This document shows, in pieces, positions 8,399 through 16,965 of a DNA stretch of 64,000 nucleotides. Under the pieces are notes generated by a model, which saw only the letters and a list, made by a program, of their open reading frames with translations, was not told the origin of the DNA and ran no database searches. The stretch covers positions 1,550,001 to 1,614,000 of the forward strand of contig NZ_CP054212.1 in assembly GCF_013285385.1 (NCBI RefSeq). The letters are read 5' to 3'. This DNA is from Paramixta manurensis. GTDB taxonomy: Bacteria > Pseudomonadota > Gammaproteobacteria > Enterobacterales > Enterobacteriaceae. Each line of letters starts with the position of its first letter. Positions within the stretch are counted from its first letter, which is position 1. Made by a program: the position numbers and the translations under genes.

Positions 8399-9543
8399 TG
8401 AGCTGGCAGCAACGTATTGGGCAGGCGCTGGAGACGCGCCGCGAACGCGGTTTGATGCGACAACGCATCGTCAATGACGGGGGGAATGCGCGTTGGATAA
8501 CCGTGAATCAACAGCAATACCTCAATTTTTCCGCCAATGATTATCTGGGATTGAGCCATGACGCGCGCATTATTCATGCCTGGCAGCAAGGCGCTGAACG
8601 CTACGGCGTTGGCGCGGGCGGCTCCGGCCATGTAACCGGCTATAGCCATGCTCACGCGGCGCTGGAAGCGCATTTGGCGGATTGGCTGGGTTATGAGCGC
8701 GCGCTGCTGTTTATCTCTGGCTTTGCCGCTAATCAGGCGGTGATTGCCGCGCTGGCGGGAAAGGATGATCGTATCTTGGCCGATAAGTTGGCGCATGCGT
8801 CGTTGCTGGAGGCGGCAAATCTGAGCCCGGCGACCTTACGCCGCTTCGCCCATAACCAGCCCGCAAGTCTGCAACGCTTACTGGCGGCGCCGGGCGCGGG
8901 TGAGACATTGGTGGTCACCGAAGGCGTGTTTAGCATGGATGGCGACCGTGCGCCGTTGCAGGCATTGCAACGGATTACTACCGAGGCGAAGGGATGGCTG
9001 ATGGTGGATGATGCGCATGGTTTTGGTCTGGTGGGTGAACAGGGGCGCGGGAGTTGCTGGCAGCAAGGAATTAAACCGGCACTCCAGATCGTCACCTTTG
9101 GTAAAGCCGCAGGCGTGAGCGGGGCGGCGGTGTTATGCGATGAGACGACGGCGATCTTTTTACTTCAGTTTGCCCGTCATCTGATTTACAGCACCGCGAT
9201 GCCGCCCGCCCAAGCGTGCGCGCTGCTTGCGGCATTAGTCTGCCTGCAACAAGCCGACGATCGGCGTCAACGGCTGGCGGACAATATTGTCCGGTTCCGC
9301 CAGGGAGCAAGTGACTTACCGTTCCGCCTTGCCGATTCAGATAGCGCGATTCAACCGCTGATAGTTGGTGATGAACGTCAGGCACTGACGCTGGCGCAGC
9401 GGCTACGCGACGCGGGTTGCTGGGTGAGTGCGATTCGCCCACCCACCGTCCCGCCGGGAACCGCCCGGTTACGCATCACCCTAAGCGCGACTCATCAGGC
9501 ACAGGATATTGATCGGCTACTGGAGAGTCTGCATGACGCATAA
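8398..9543 (+). CDS. bioF: 8-amino-7-oxononanoate synthase BioF
   Basis: PLP-dependent alpha-oxoamine synthase condensing pimeloyl-ACP with alanine to give KAPA. It has 381 residues. The PLP lysine is Lys236 in FGKAAGVSG, and MVDDAHGFG (202-210) holds the cofactor-stacking residues. It overlaps bioB by 1 bp and bioC by 11 bp, a translationally coupled operon. Confidence 0.96.
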   Translation: MSWQQRIGQALETRRERGLMRQRIVNDGGNARWITVNQQQYLNFSANDYLGLSHDARIIHAWQQGAERYGVGAGGSGHVTGYSHAHAALEAHLADWLGYERALLFISGFAANQAVIAALAGKDDRILADKLAHASLLEAANLSPATLRRFAHNQPASLQRLLAAPGAGETLVVTEGVFSMDGDRAPLQALQRITTEAKGWLMVDDAHGFGLVGEQGRGSCWQQGIKPALQIVTFGKAAGVSGAAVLCDETTAIFLLQFARHLIYSTAMPPAQACALLAALVCLQQADDRRQRLADNIVRFRQGASDLPFRLADSDSAIQPLIVGDERQALTLAQRLRDAGCWVSAIRPPTVPPGTARLRITLSATHQAQDIDRLLESLHDA

Positions 9544-10291
9544 GGTGAATAAACAGGCGGTCGCGCAGGCATTTGGTCGGGCAGCGCAAAGCTACGATCA
9601 TCATGCATCATTGCAGAGGCAGAGCGGTGAGATGTTGATGGCATTACATACCCCAACCCGGCGTTTATCGCTGCTGGACGCGGGTTGCGGTACCGGTTGG
9701 TTCAGTCGACGCTGGCGCCAACAGGGGCACCAGGTGACTGCGCTCGATCTCTCCTCTGCGATGTTGGCGCAGGCGCAACATGCAGCGAGCGCCGATCATT
9801 ATCTGTTGGGGGATATTGAAGCGTTACCGCTGCCTGAAAACAGTGTTGATCTGTGCTGGAGCAATCTGGCCGTACAGTGGTGCGATGATCTGAGCGCAGC
9901 CGTGGGGGAAATGTGTCGCGTAACGCGCCCTGGCGGTACGGTTCTGTTTTCAACGTTATCCGCCGCGTCATTATCGGAAGTGGAGGTAGCCTGGCGCGCG
10001 GTTGATGGGCGATCGCACGTGAATCAATTTCTGTCGTTGGCGCAAATAAAAGCCGCGCTCCAGCCGTGGGGAGGCGATTTACAGCAGACCACCGTGGTAC
10101 AGGCTTTTCCTGACGTTCTGGCCGCGATGCGCTCATTAAAAGGCATCGGCGCAACTCACCTTCATCAAGGACGAGATCAGGGCGTTTTGACACGCGAACG
10201 CGTTCGTTGCCTGGCCAGTAGCTGGCCGCAGGACGCGCGTGGTTTTTTATTAAGTTACCATTTGGTTTTTGGAGTGATAAACAGTGAGTAA
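9533..10291 (+). CDS. bioC: Malonyl-ACP O-methyltransferase BioC
   Basis: SAM-dependent methyltransferase that caps malonyl-ACP so fatty-acid synthesis can build the pimelate chain. Motif I is LLDAGCGTGWFS around residue 48. The C-terminal AMRSLKGIGATHLHQGRD block is typical of BioC. ATG 9533 gives 252 residues and begins like E. coli BioC. The longer frame back to 9509 would extend deep into bioF without a homologue. It overlaps bioF by 11 bp and bioD by 8 bp. Confidence 0.95.
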   Translation: MTHKVNKQAVAQAFGRAAQSYDHHASLQRQSGEMLMALHTPTRRLSLLDAGCGTGWFSRRWRQQGHQVTALDLSSAMLAQAQHAASADHYLLGDIEALPLPENSVDLCWSNLAVQWCDDLSAAVGEMCRVTRPGGTVLFSTLSAASLSEVEVAWRAVDGRSHVNQFLSLAQIKAALQPWGGDLQQTTVVQAFPDVLAAMRSLKGIGATHLHQGRDQGVLTRERVRCLASSWPQDARGFLLSYHLVFGVINSE

Positions 10292-10958
10292 ACGTTGGTT
10301 CGTCACCGGCACCGATACCGAGGTGGGGAAAACCGTCGCCAGTAGCGCTTTATTACAGGCAGCGGTAAAAGCCGGTCATCGCGCGGTTGGCTACAAGCCA
10401 GTCGCTTCCGGCTGTGAAATGACGTCAGAAGGGTTACGCAATAGCGATGCGCTGACGCTACAAAAATACAGTGGTCTGCCGTTAAGCTATGCGCAAGTTA
10501 ACCCGCTGGCGTTTGCCGAGCCGACTTCTCCGCATATCGTCAGCGCGCAAGAGGGGCGACCGATTACATTTGAGCGGCTTTCCGCCGGGTTAGCCGCGCT
10601 CAGCGCGCAGGCCGACTGGGTGCTTACCGAAGGGGCCGGAGGGTGGTATACGCCGCTTTCTTATACCACCACCTTCGCGGATTGGGTACAACTGGAACAG
10701 TTACCGGTGATTTTGGTGGTGGGAGTGAAGTTGGGTTGTATAAACCATGCGCATCTGACCGTGGAAGCGATCGAGCGAGCCGGATTGCCGCTGGCAGGAT
10801 GGATTGCGAACACGGTACAGCCGCCGGGGCGGCGGCATCAAGATTATTTGGTCACGTTGAAAAACGTGATTAACGCTCCGTTGCTGGGAGAGATTCCCTT
10901 TCTACGCCAGCCAGCAGCGTTTGAACAATTGGCTGATTATGTACAACTGCCGTCTTAA
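10284..10958 (+). CDS. bioD: Dethiobiotin synthetase BioD
   Basis: ATP-dependent carboxylase closing the ureido ring of DAPA to give dethiobiotin. It has 224 residues, with the P-loop GTDTEVGKTVASS near residues 8-20 and the TEGAGGWYTPL motif. The start is GTG at 10284, inside the bioC 3' end, which may reduce translation relative to upstream genes. It is the last gene of bioBFCD and converges on the orphan ABC ATPase. Confidence 0.96.
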   Translation: MSKRWFVTGTDTEVGKTVASSALLQAAVKAGHRAVGYKPVASGCEMTSEGLRNSDALTLQKYSGLPLSYAQVNPLAFAEPTSPHIVSAQEGRPITFERLSAGLAALSAQADWVLTEGAGGWYTPLSYTTTFADWVQLEQLPVILVVGVKLGCINHAHLTVEAIERAGLPLAGWIANTVQPPGRRHQDYLVTLKNVINAPLLGEIPFLRQPAAFEQLADYVQLPS

Positions 10959-10997
10959 CCGCACCGGTCGGAGTCTCTCCGGCCACGGCAAACGCGC

Positions 10998-11039
10998 CTG
11001 AGTCAGTCGCTTCGCCATCCAGCAACACGACTGACTCAG
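10998..11039. terminator. 12-bp inverted repeat between bioD and the ABC ATPase
   Basis: A perfect inverted repeat, CTGAGTCAGTCG (10998-11009) and CGACTGACTCAG (11028-11039), has an 18-nt loop and ends 2 nt before the end of the convergent ABC gene. There is no T tract, so it may act as a weak bidirectional terminator or an RNA end-protecting stem. Function is inferred from position. Confidence 0.4.
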
Positions 11040-11041
11040 CA

Positions 11042-11758
11042 TTACACAACCGTTAGCCATTTGGCGACCATACTGTCATCCAGTTGTGCGACGCGCCCTT
11101 GGGCGACATTGCGCCCACAATGCAGCAACAGAAAATAGTCAGCGACGCGGCGAATAAACGAAATACGCTGTTCTAACAGTAAAATGGTTAACCCAAAGTC
11201 ATTATTGAGACGATGAAGCAAGTTTCCCATCTCCTCCTCCAGCCATGGCGCCATACCGTCTGTCGGTTCATCCAGGATCAGTAACTTAGGTTGCAGCACC
11301 AGCGCGCGAGCTAATGCCAATTGTTGCTGCTGATCGATCGGTAGCTCGCCGCTACGTTGATGACGCAGCGACCACAGGGCCGGAAATAGCTCATACACCA
11401 TCGGCGGAATAGCGCAATGGCGATCATCCTGACCCGCCAGTAAAGCAATCAGGAGATTATCTTCCACGCTCATTTGCGAGAAGATCTGTCGTCCCTGCGG
11501 AACATAACCAATACCCAGCCGGGCGCGCTGTCCTACCGATTGTTGCCGCAGGTCTTTCGGCGGCGATCCCGACTCTTGCCACGTCATGCTGCCGCTGTTA
11601 ACCGGTAAATGCCCCATAATGCAATTGACTAAAGTGGTTTTTCCCATACCGGGGCGCCCTAGTACGCCGGTACAGGTACCGGGTGCTAAGTCGAGATCGA
11701 CATCCCATAGAATATGATTTTTGCCATAAAACTGATTCACCGAACGTAAACTAAGCAT
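11042..11758 (-). CDS. Orphan ABC-transporter ATPase, UrtE/LivF-like, with a degenerate signature motif
   Basis: A 238-residue ATP-binding protein closest in pattern to UrtE/LivF ATPases of urea and branched-chain amino acid importers. Walker A is GRPGMGKTT (34-42), the Q-loop Gln is in YVPQGR (85-90), Walker B is LLILDEP (159-165), and LLLEQR (194-199) replaces the usual switch. The signature LSGGQ reads LPIDQ (139-143), within a segment otherwise normal for the family (QQQQLALARAL). No permease, binding protein or second ATPase lies nearby. An AAGGAGAG site before ATG 11758 and an intact frame argue against a pseudogene. The partner is unknown; it could be vestigial or a non-transport ATPase. 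Confidence 0.75.
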   Translation of the reverse strand: MLSLRSVNQFYGKNHILWDVDLDLAPGTCTGVLGRPGMGKTTLVNCIMGHLPVNSGSMTWQESGSPPKDLRQQSVGQRARLGIGYVPQGRQIFSQMSVEDNLLIALLAGQDDRHCAIPPMVYELFPALWSLRHQRSGELPIDQQQQLALARALVLQPKLLILDEPTDGMAPWLEEEMGNLLHRLNNDFGLTILLLEQRISFIRRVADYFLLLHCGRNVAQGRVAQLDDSMVAKWLTVV

Positions 11759-12233
11759 CTTTCACTCTCCTTACCGATCGTATCGATCGTTTTTGCAGGC
11801 CGACGCAGAGTGTCGTCGTGCTCATCGCTCTGGTGGATGCCAGCGTGAGGGGTTCATCAAACTTGCAATTAACAGGCCACAACGTTGAGAGCAGCGTGCC
11901 AGGGAGTGAAGACTGGGTTATCACCGCCCGGAAATGGTCAATATTGCTAAACAATTTATTGCCGTCATCAAGACGGACAGAGAGACGTGCACTATGGCAG
12001 TGCTGATTGTTTTACCTTTGTGGTGCAATTCCGTCTTCACCAGGCAAAAACTTTCATGAATAAAGGGCTTGACGAAAAGGGAGAAAAAGAGGGTGAGGCC
12101 GCAGAGGGAAGAGGATGGTGGGTGAAATTGTTCTTAAGCAAAGCAGAAAAAAATCGAAAAAAAAATATTTCACCCTGCCCGATAACACCAACGCGAATTT
12201 ATACACACCAGACGATTCGGGCGCTGTAAACAC

Positions 12234-12256
12234 TTATCCACCATTCCTGTGGATAA
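12234..12256. promoter_or_regulatory. Inverted pair of DnaA-box-like sequences upstream of uvrB
   Basis: TTATCCACC (12234-12242) and TGTGGATAA (12248-12256) form an 8-bp inverted repeat. The right copy is a perfect DnaA box in reverse orientation; the left copy has one mismatch. A further one-mismatch copy, TGGGGATAA, lies at 12457-12465. DnaA involvement upstream of uvrB has been reported in E. coli. Binding here is inferred. Confidence 0.6.
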
Positions 12257-12548
12257 CCATGTGCATTAGCCAATGAAAACATCGACGAAGCGAGAGCAGA
12301 CGCGGCTTTTGCCCGAAGTGGCGCGAAACTGGGCTTTTCGATAAAACAATTAAAAATCAATAAGATATTTAAAATCAAGCCTAAGGCTTTTCCCGCTTTT
12401 TTTGCCGCGCGCTTTTGATGACAATCTATTGACAAATGTTAAAGCCTAAAAGCTTCTGGGGATAACCCTGTTGCCAGCGGCGCTATTTCTGCGCCAAAAC
12501 GGGGTGCAAAAGTTACCCTTTGCCTTTTCACTAAGCATTATGCAATAA

Positions 12549-12568
12549 CACTGTTTTTATATCCAGTA
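12549..12568 (+). promoter_or_regulatory. LexA box of uvrB
   Basis: CACTGTTTTTATATCCAGTA has the CTG-N10-CAG core with an AT-rich centre and closely matches the E. coli uvrB SOS box. It lies 7 bp upstream of the proposed -35 and would place uvrB under LexA repression. Confidence 0.9.
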
Positions 12569-12575
12569 TTTTTTA

Positions 12576-12604
12576 CTGGCAAATTTAGCCAGGCAGAGTA
12601 GAAT
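12576..12604 (+). promoter_or_regulatory. uvrB promoter (P1-like)
   Basis: CTGGCA (12576-12581) and TAGAAT (12599-12604) are separated by 17 bp and sit where the E. coli uvrB P1 elements sit relative to the SOS box. The -10 lies 41 bp upstream of the uvrB ATG. Confidence 0.65.
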
Positions 12605-12645
12605 TACCCTCCGGTTCGCGCAATTCTTCAGCAGGTGCCTTAGCA

Positions 12646-14661
12646 ATGAGCAAACTTTTTAAACTTAACTCCGCATTTAAACCAGCAGGCGATCAGCCTG
12701 AGGCGATTCGTCGCCTGGAGGAGGGGTTAGAGGATGGGCTGGCACATCAAACGTTATTGGGCGTAACCGGGTCGGGTAAAACCTTTACTGTCGCGAACGT
12801 GATCGCCGATCTTAATCGGCCGACGATGGTTTTGGCGCCGAATAAAACCCTCGCCGCGCAACTCTATGGCGAGATGAAAGAGTTCTTTCCGGATAACGCC
12901 GTGGAGTACTTCGTCTCCTATTACGACTATTATCAGCCGGAAGCCTACGTTCCGAGCTCAGATACCTTTATTGAGAAGGATGCGTCGGTTAACGAACATA
13001 TTGAACAAATGCGGCTGTCGGCCACCAAAGCGTTGCTGGAGCGTCGTGATGTTATCGTAGTGGCGTCCGTTTCAGCGATCTACGGTTTGGGCGATCCGGA
13101 TTTGTACCTCAAAATGATGCTGCATCTTACACGCGGTATGGTTATCGATCAGCGTAGCATTTTGCGGCGTTTGGCGGAGTTACAGTACAGCCGTAACGAT
13201 CAGGCTTTTCAGCGCGGTACCTTCCGGGTGCGCGGCGAAGTGATTGATATTTTCCCCGCCGAGTCGGATGAGATTGCGCTGCGCGTCGAGTTGTTTGATG
13301 ACGAGGTAGAACGGCTATCCATTTTCGATCCGTTGACCGGCCAGGTTGAGCAAACCGTGGCGCGTTATACCATCTATCCAAAGACTCACTACGTGACGCC
13401 GCGCGAGCGTATTTTGCAGGCGATGGAAGAGATTAAACTAGAGTTAGTCGATCGCCGTAAAGTGCTGTTGGATAATAACAAGCTGCTGGAAGAGCAGCGT
13501 TTAACGCAGCGTACCCAGTTCGATTTAGAGATGATGAATGAGTTGGGCTACTGCTCCGGCATCGAAAACTATTCGCGTTTCCTCTCCGGGCGCGGCCCCG
13601 GCGAGCCGCCGCCGACGTTGTTTGACTATTTGCCTGCCGACGGTTTGCTGGTGGTGGATGAATCGCACGTTACCATTCCGCAAATTGGCGGCATGTATCG
13701 CGGTGACCGTGCGCGTAAAGAGACATTGGTAGAGTATGGTTTCCGCCTACCATCGGCGCTGGATAACCGTCCGATGAAGTTTGAGGAGTTTGAAGCGCTG
13801 GCGCCGCAAACCATCTATGTATCAGCAACGCCCGGTAATTATGAACTGGAGAAATCGGGCGGTGAAGTGATCGATCAGGTTGTGCGGCCTACCGGCTTGC
13901 TCGATCCGTTGATCGAAGTCCGACCGGTAAGCACGCAGGTTGATGATTTACTCTCTGAAATCCGCTTACGGGCGGCGGTTAATGAGCGGGTGTTGGTGAC
14001 CACGTTAACCAAACGGATGGCCGAAGATTTAACCGAATACCTTGAAGAGCACGGCGAGAAGGTGCGTTATCTGCATTCGGATATTGATACCGTCGAACGG
14101 ATGGAGATTATTCGCGATTTACGTCTCGGCGAGTTTGATGTGCTGGTCGGCATCAACTTGCTGCGAGAAGGGCTGGATATGCCGGAAGTATCGCTGGTGG
14201 CGATTTTGGATGCGGATAAAGAGGGCTTCTTGCGTTCTGAACGTTCGTTGATCCAGACCATTGGTCGTGCGGCGCGTAACATTAACGGTAAAGCCATTCT
14301 GTATGGGGATAAAATTACTCCATCAATGGCAAGGGCGATTAGCGAAACCGAACGCCGTCGGGAAAAACAGACGCAATACAATGCCGAGCACGGTATCGTG
14401 CCGCAAGGGCTGAATAAGAAAGTCACGGATATTCTTGAACTGGGCCGCGTCAGTAAAGGGAAAACACGTGGAAAAACGCCTACACGGGCAGCCGAAGCAG
14501 AAGCCAGTTATTTGGCGCTGACGCCGCAGGCGTTGCAGAAGAAAATCCACGAACTGGAAGGGCAGATGCAGAAGCATGCGCAGAACCTTGAGTTTGAAGA
14601 GGCCGCGCAGGTGCGCGACCAATTGCATCAACTGCGCGAGTTATTTATTGCCGCCTCGTAG
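12646..14661 (+). CDS. uvrB: Excinuclease ABC subunit B (UvrB)
   Basis: Damage-verification helicase-like subunit of nucleotide excision repair. It is loaded by UvrA and recruits UvrC. Length is 671 residues. Walker A is GVTGSGKT (39-46). The beta-hairpin that probes the helix is around residues 92-112 (YYDYYQPEAYVP). DESH and the helicase motifs through QTIGRAARN follow, and a C-terminal UVR domain that binds UvrC occupies the last 40 or so residues. It is SOS-regulated by the LexA box upstream, and its stop is 8 bp from that of convergent ybhK. Confidence 0.98.
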   Translation: MSKLFKLNSAFKPAGDQPEAIRRLEEGLEDGLAHQTLLGVTGSGKTFTVANVIADLNRPTMVLAPNKTLAAQLYGEMKEFFPDNAVEYFVSYYDYYQPEAYVPSSDTFIEKDASVNEHIEQMRLSATKALLERRDVIVVASVSAIYGLGDPDLYLKMMLHLTRGMVIDQRSILRRLAELQYSRNDQAFQRGTFRVRGEVIDIFPAESDEIALRVELFDDEVERLSIFDPLTGQVEQTVARYTIYPKTHYVTPRERILQAMEEIKLELVDRRKVLLDNNKLLEEQRLTQRTQFDLEMMNELGYCSGIENYSRFLSGRGPGEPPPTLFDYLPADGLLVVDESHVTIPQIGGMYRGDRARKETLVEYGFRLPSALDNRPMKFEEFEALAPQTIYVSATPGNYELEKSGGEVIDQVVRPTGLLDPLIEVRPVSTQVDDLLSEIRLRAAVNERVLVTTLTKRMAEDLTEYLEEHGEKVRYLHSDIDTVERMEIIRDLRLGEFDVLVGINLLREGLDMPEVSLVAILDADKEGFLRSERSLIQTIGRAARNINGKAILYGDKITPSMARAISETERRREKQTQYNAEHGIVPQGLNKKVTDILELGRVSKGKTRGKTPTRAAEAEASYLALTPQALQKKIHELEGQMQKHAQNLEFEEAAQVRDQLHQLRELFIAAS

Positions 14662-14669
14662 GCCGGAGG

Positions 14670-15575
14670 TCAACCGAAGGCCTGGACCGCGTGCTCAAGC
14701 GCAATGCGCAACAACTGGCGGTCGTGGCGGTAACGAATATCGGCGGCTTCCAGCGGCTCCTGAATAATCAGGCGTTCTTGTACGCCGTGGGTATCCACCA
14801 ATGGGCTGACCACCACGGCGTCGATCACTTTTTTACCAATATACTTTTCCATCATCGCCAGCTTATCGGCCAGGCTTAGGCTCGCCGCCGCCGGGCTAAG
14901 CTCACGCCCCAGGTTGCCGATAAACACCATGGTGGCAGGCGTCCGGCGCAATGCCTGGGTCATCTCCTTCATCAATAACACCGGCATCAGGCTGGTATAA
15001 AAGCTGCCGGGGCCAATAAGGATCAAGTCGGCTTCTGCAATGGCATCAAGCGCCTCGCGGGTGGGAGAGACATTGGGATGCAGCATCAGCTCCTGCGGCG
15101 GCTGTTTCATGGCATCAATATCCGTTTCGCCGTAAATCAAATGGCCCTCGGTATCCATGGCCACCAGGTCAACCGGCTGTTCCGACATGGGAATAAGAAA
15201 CGCGTCAACTTTCAGCAGATTACGGATCAGGTTGATGGCTTCCAGCGGGCGCACGCTTAAATGATCGAGCGCTTTTAACATTAGGTTGCCAAGGTTGTGC
15301 CCGGCCAGTTCTCCATTACCGGCAAAGCGGTATTCAAACATGGCGGACGCAACGCTGGGTTCGGTAATCAGTTGATTAAGACAGTTACGCATATCTCCCC
15401 ACGCAATACCGCCTTCTGAACGGCGGATACGTCCGGTCGACCCGCCGTTATCGGTGGTGGTAACAATGCCAGTAAGGCGTGAACCCAGCGGGGAGAGGGC
15501 AGACATTACGCGACCCAGACCATGTCCACCGCCGAGGGCGACGACGCGATCCAGATCTGCCAGGGTACGATTCAT
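14670..15575 (-). CDS. ybhK: YvcK/CofD-family protein YbhK
   Basis: Cytoplasmic Rossmann-fold protein of the YvcK (GluconeogenesisFactor/CofD-like) family. In Bacillus the homologue binds UDP-sugars and influences carbon flux and cell shape; the role of E. coli YbhK is unresolved. The N-terminal VVALGGGHGLGRV loop, TTDNGGSTGRIRR and GDMRNCL motifs are intact. ATG 15575 is chosen for the AGGAG site 6 nt upstream and agreement with E. coli. A further upstream in-frame codon lacks both. Length is 301 residues. It diverges from moaA. Confidence 0.92.
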   Translation of the reverse strand: MNRTLADLDRVVALGGGHGLGRVMSALSPLGSRLTGIVTTTDNGGSTGRIRRSEGGIAWGDMRNCLNQLITEPSVASAMFEYRFAGNGELAGHNLGNLMLKALDHLSVRPLEAINLIRNLLKVDAFLIPMSEQPVDLVAMDTEGHLIYGETDIDAMKQPPQELMLHPNVSPTREALDAIAEADLILIGPGSFYTSLMPVLLMKEMTQALRRTPATMVFIGNLGRELSPAAASLSLADKLAMMEKYIGKKVIDAVVVSPLVDTHGVQERLIIQEPLEAADIRYRHDRQLLRIALEHAVQAFG

Positions 15576-15758
15576 AAAACTCCTGCAACGGTGCGTTAGC
15601 AAACCAATAACTTTCTGATCAACAGGCGCACACCGCGCCTGATCGTTTGTTGTTATCCACTATGATACACAAAAAAAGCACTTCCCGACCTCAGACAATA
15701 ACTTGCGTCGCTTAGCGGCTAAATGTAGTGATCATCGGCAAACGTGCAGTTAAAAATG

Positions 15759-15780
15759 GCTATATAATTAAATATATAGC
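15759..15780 (+). promoter_or_regulatory. ModE-type molybdate-responsive operator upstream of moaA
   Basis: Perfect inverted repeat GCTATATA (15759-15766), ATTAAA, TATATAGC (15773-15780), the arrangement of the ModE consensus of TATATA arms around a 6-7 bp centre. ModE-molybdate activates moaA in E. coli. A TATAAT (15763-15768) is embedded in the repeat but has no good -35, so whether ModE activates or represses here cannot be read from sequence. Confidence 0.8.
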
Positions 15781-15850
15781 GTAACTCGCTGTGGAATCAT
15801 CCGTGGATTGGCGTTATTATTGCAACATCACGGTTTTCCCGCCGGAAAAT

Positions 15851-15960
15851 CACACTCTAGCCTTTGAACCTAAGTCGCATGATACGGTTCTCTGGCCGTA
15901 GCCTTGAGCTACCAGGGTGCAGAAAGAAATGCCTGCATCTCCCGTTATTGGAAAGGTGTC
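15851..15960 (+). ncRNA. Molybdenum-cofactor (Moco) riboswitch, moaA leader
   Basis: The leader between about 15851 and the moaA ribosome site matches the E. coli moaA Moco RNA motif segment by segment. ACTCTAGCCTTTG, GATACGG, TGGCCGT, CTACCAGGGTG, GAAAGAAATG and TCTCCCGTTATTGGAAAGG all appear in the right order. The last segment includes the ribosome site, consistent with cofactor-dependent control of translation. The assignment rests on primary sequence; the fold was not computed. Confidence 0.9.
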
Positions 15961-15963
15961 CCG

Positions 15964-16950
15964 GTGCCACAATTTACAGATGCTTTTGCACGCGAGTTTT
16001 ATTACTTACGTCTGTCGGTGACTGACGTCTGTAACTTTCGCTGCACTTACTGCCTGCCGAATGGTTATCAGCCAGCGGCAACCACCAATAAAAGTTTCCT
16101 CTCGCTTGATGAAATTCGTCGCGTGACGCGCGCATTCGCCGCCTCCGGTACCGAAAAGGTGCGTCTGACCGGCGGAGAACCCTCTTTACGGCGTGATTTC
16201 GTCGAGATTATTGCCGCCGTGCGTGAAAATCCCGGTATTCGGCAGATTGCGGTCACCACTAATGGCTATCGCCTGGCGCGTGATGTCGCGCGTTGGCGCG
16301 CGGCAGGTTTGACGGCGCTAAACATTAGCGTTGATAGCCTGGATCCGCGTCAATTTCACGCCATTACCGGGCAAGACAAGTTCGATCAGGTGATGCGCGG
16401 TATTGATGCCGCTTTCGAGGCGGGTTTTCGCCAGGTGAAAGTCAATACGGTGTTGATGCGTAACTTAAATCATCATCAACTCGATACCTTTCTGGCGTGG
16501 ATCCGTACGCGTCCCATCCAATTACGCTTTATCGAATTAATGGAAACCGGCGACGGTAGCTCGCTGTTCCAACAACATCACATCTCTGGCGATGTCATCC
16601 GTGCGCAATTGGTGCAACAAGGCTGGCAGCGTCAGGCGCGCGCGCGCAGCGATGGCCCGGCACAAGTGTACCGTCACCCGGATTATCAGGGCGAAATCGG
16701 CCTGATCATGCCGTATGAAAAAGACTTTTGCGCCAGTTGTAATCGGCTGCGCGTATCGGCAATCGGCAATTTGCATTTATGCCTGTTCGGCGAGAACGGT
16801 ATTCCGCTGCGTGACCTGCTGGCGTCTGACACGCAACAACCCGCGTTACAAGCGCGTATCGCCGCCAGTTTAGGCGAGAAAAAGCAAACGCATTTCCTGC
16901 ATCAGGGGAATACCGGGATGACGAAAAACCTTTCTTTTATCGGCGGCTAA
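15964..16950 (+). CDS. moaA: GTP 3',8-cyclase MoaA
   Basis: Radical SAM enzyme that rearranges GTP to 3',8-cyclo-7,8-dihydro-GTP, the first step of molybdopterin synthesis. The N-terminal cluster motif is CNFRCTYC. The C-terminal substrate cluster is CASCNRLRVS with a later LHLCLFG. The C-terminal GG tail is present. GTG at 15964 is taken as start because the protein then begins as E. coli MoaA does and a GGAAAGG site precedes it. Upstream in-frame codons fall inside the riboswitch. Length is 328 residues. Confidence 0.95.
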   Translation: MPQFTDAFAREFYYLRLSVTDVCNFRCTYCLPNGYQPAATTNKSFLSLDEIRRVTRAFAASGTEKVRLTGGEPSLRRDFVEIIAAVRENPGIRQIAVTTNGYRLARDVARWRAAGLTALNISVDSLDPRQFHAITGQDKFDQVMRGIDAAFEAGFRQVKVNTVLMRNLNHHQLDTFLAWIRTRPIQLRFIELMETGDGSSLFQQHHISGDVIRAQLVQQGWQRQARARSDGPAQVYRHPDYQGEIGLIMPYEKDFCASCNRLRVSAIGNLHLCLFGENGIPLRDLLASDTQQPALQARIAASLGEKKQTHFLHQGNTGMTKNLSFIGG

Positions 16951-16965
16951 GCGCTGGAGAACAAC

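Larger units (their letters stand above)
11759..12645. other. 887-bp gap upstream of uvrB
   Basis: No convincing gene. The few open frames of 60-80 codons lack ribosome sites and recognisable domains. The recognisable contents are DnaA-box-like sites (12234-12256 and 12457-12465), the LexA box and the uvrB promoter. A purine-rich tract runs from about 12060 to 12170. Confidence 0.6.

Noticed and set aside
11987..12435. Short open frames on both strands upstream of uvrB
   Set aside because: No ribosome sites or recognisable domains; they overlap each other and the DnaA-like sites.
15653..15661. TTATCCACT, one mismatch from a DnaA box, upstream of ybhK/moaA
   Set aside because: Single imperfect copy with no partner; expected by chance in 64 kb.
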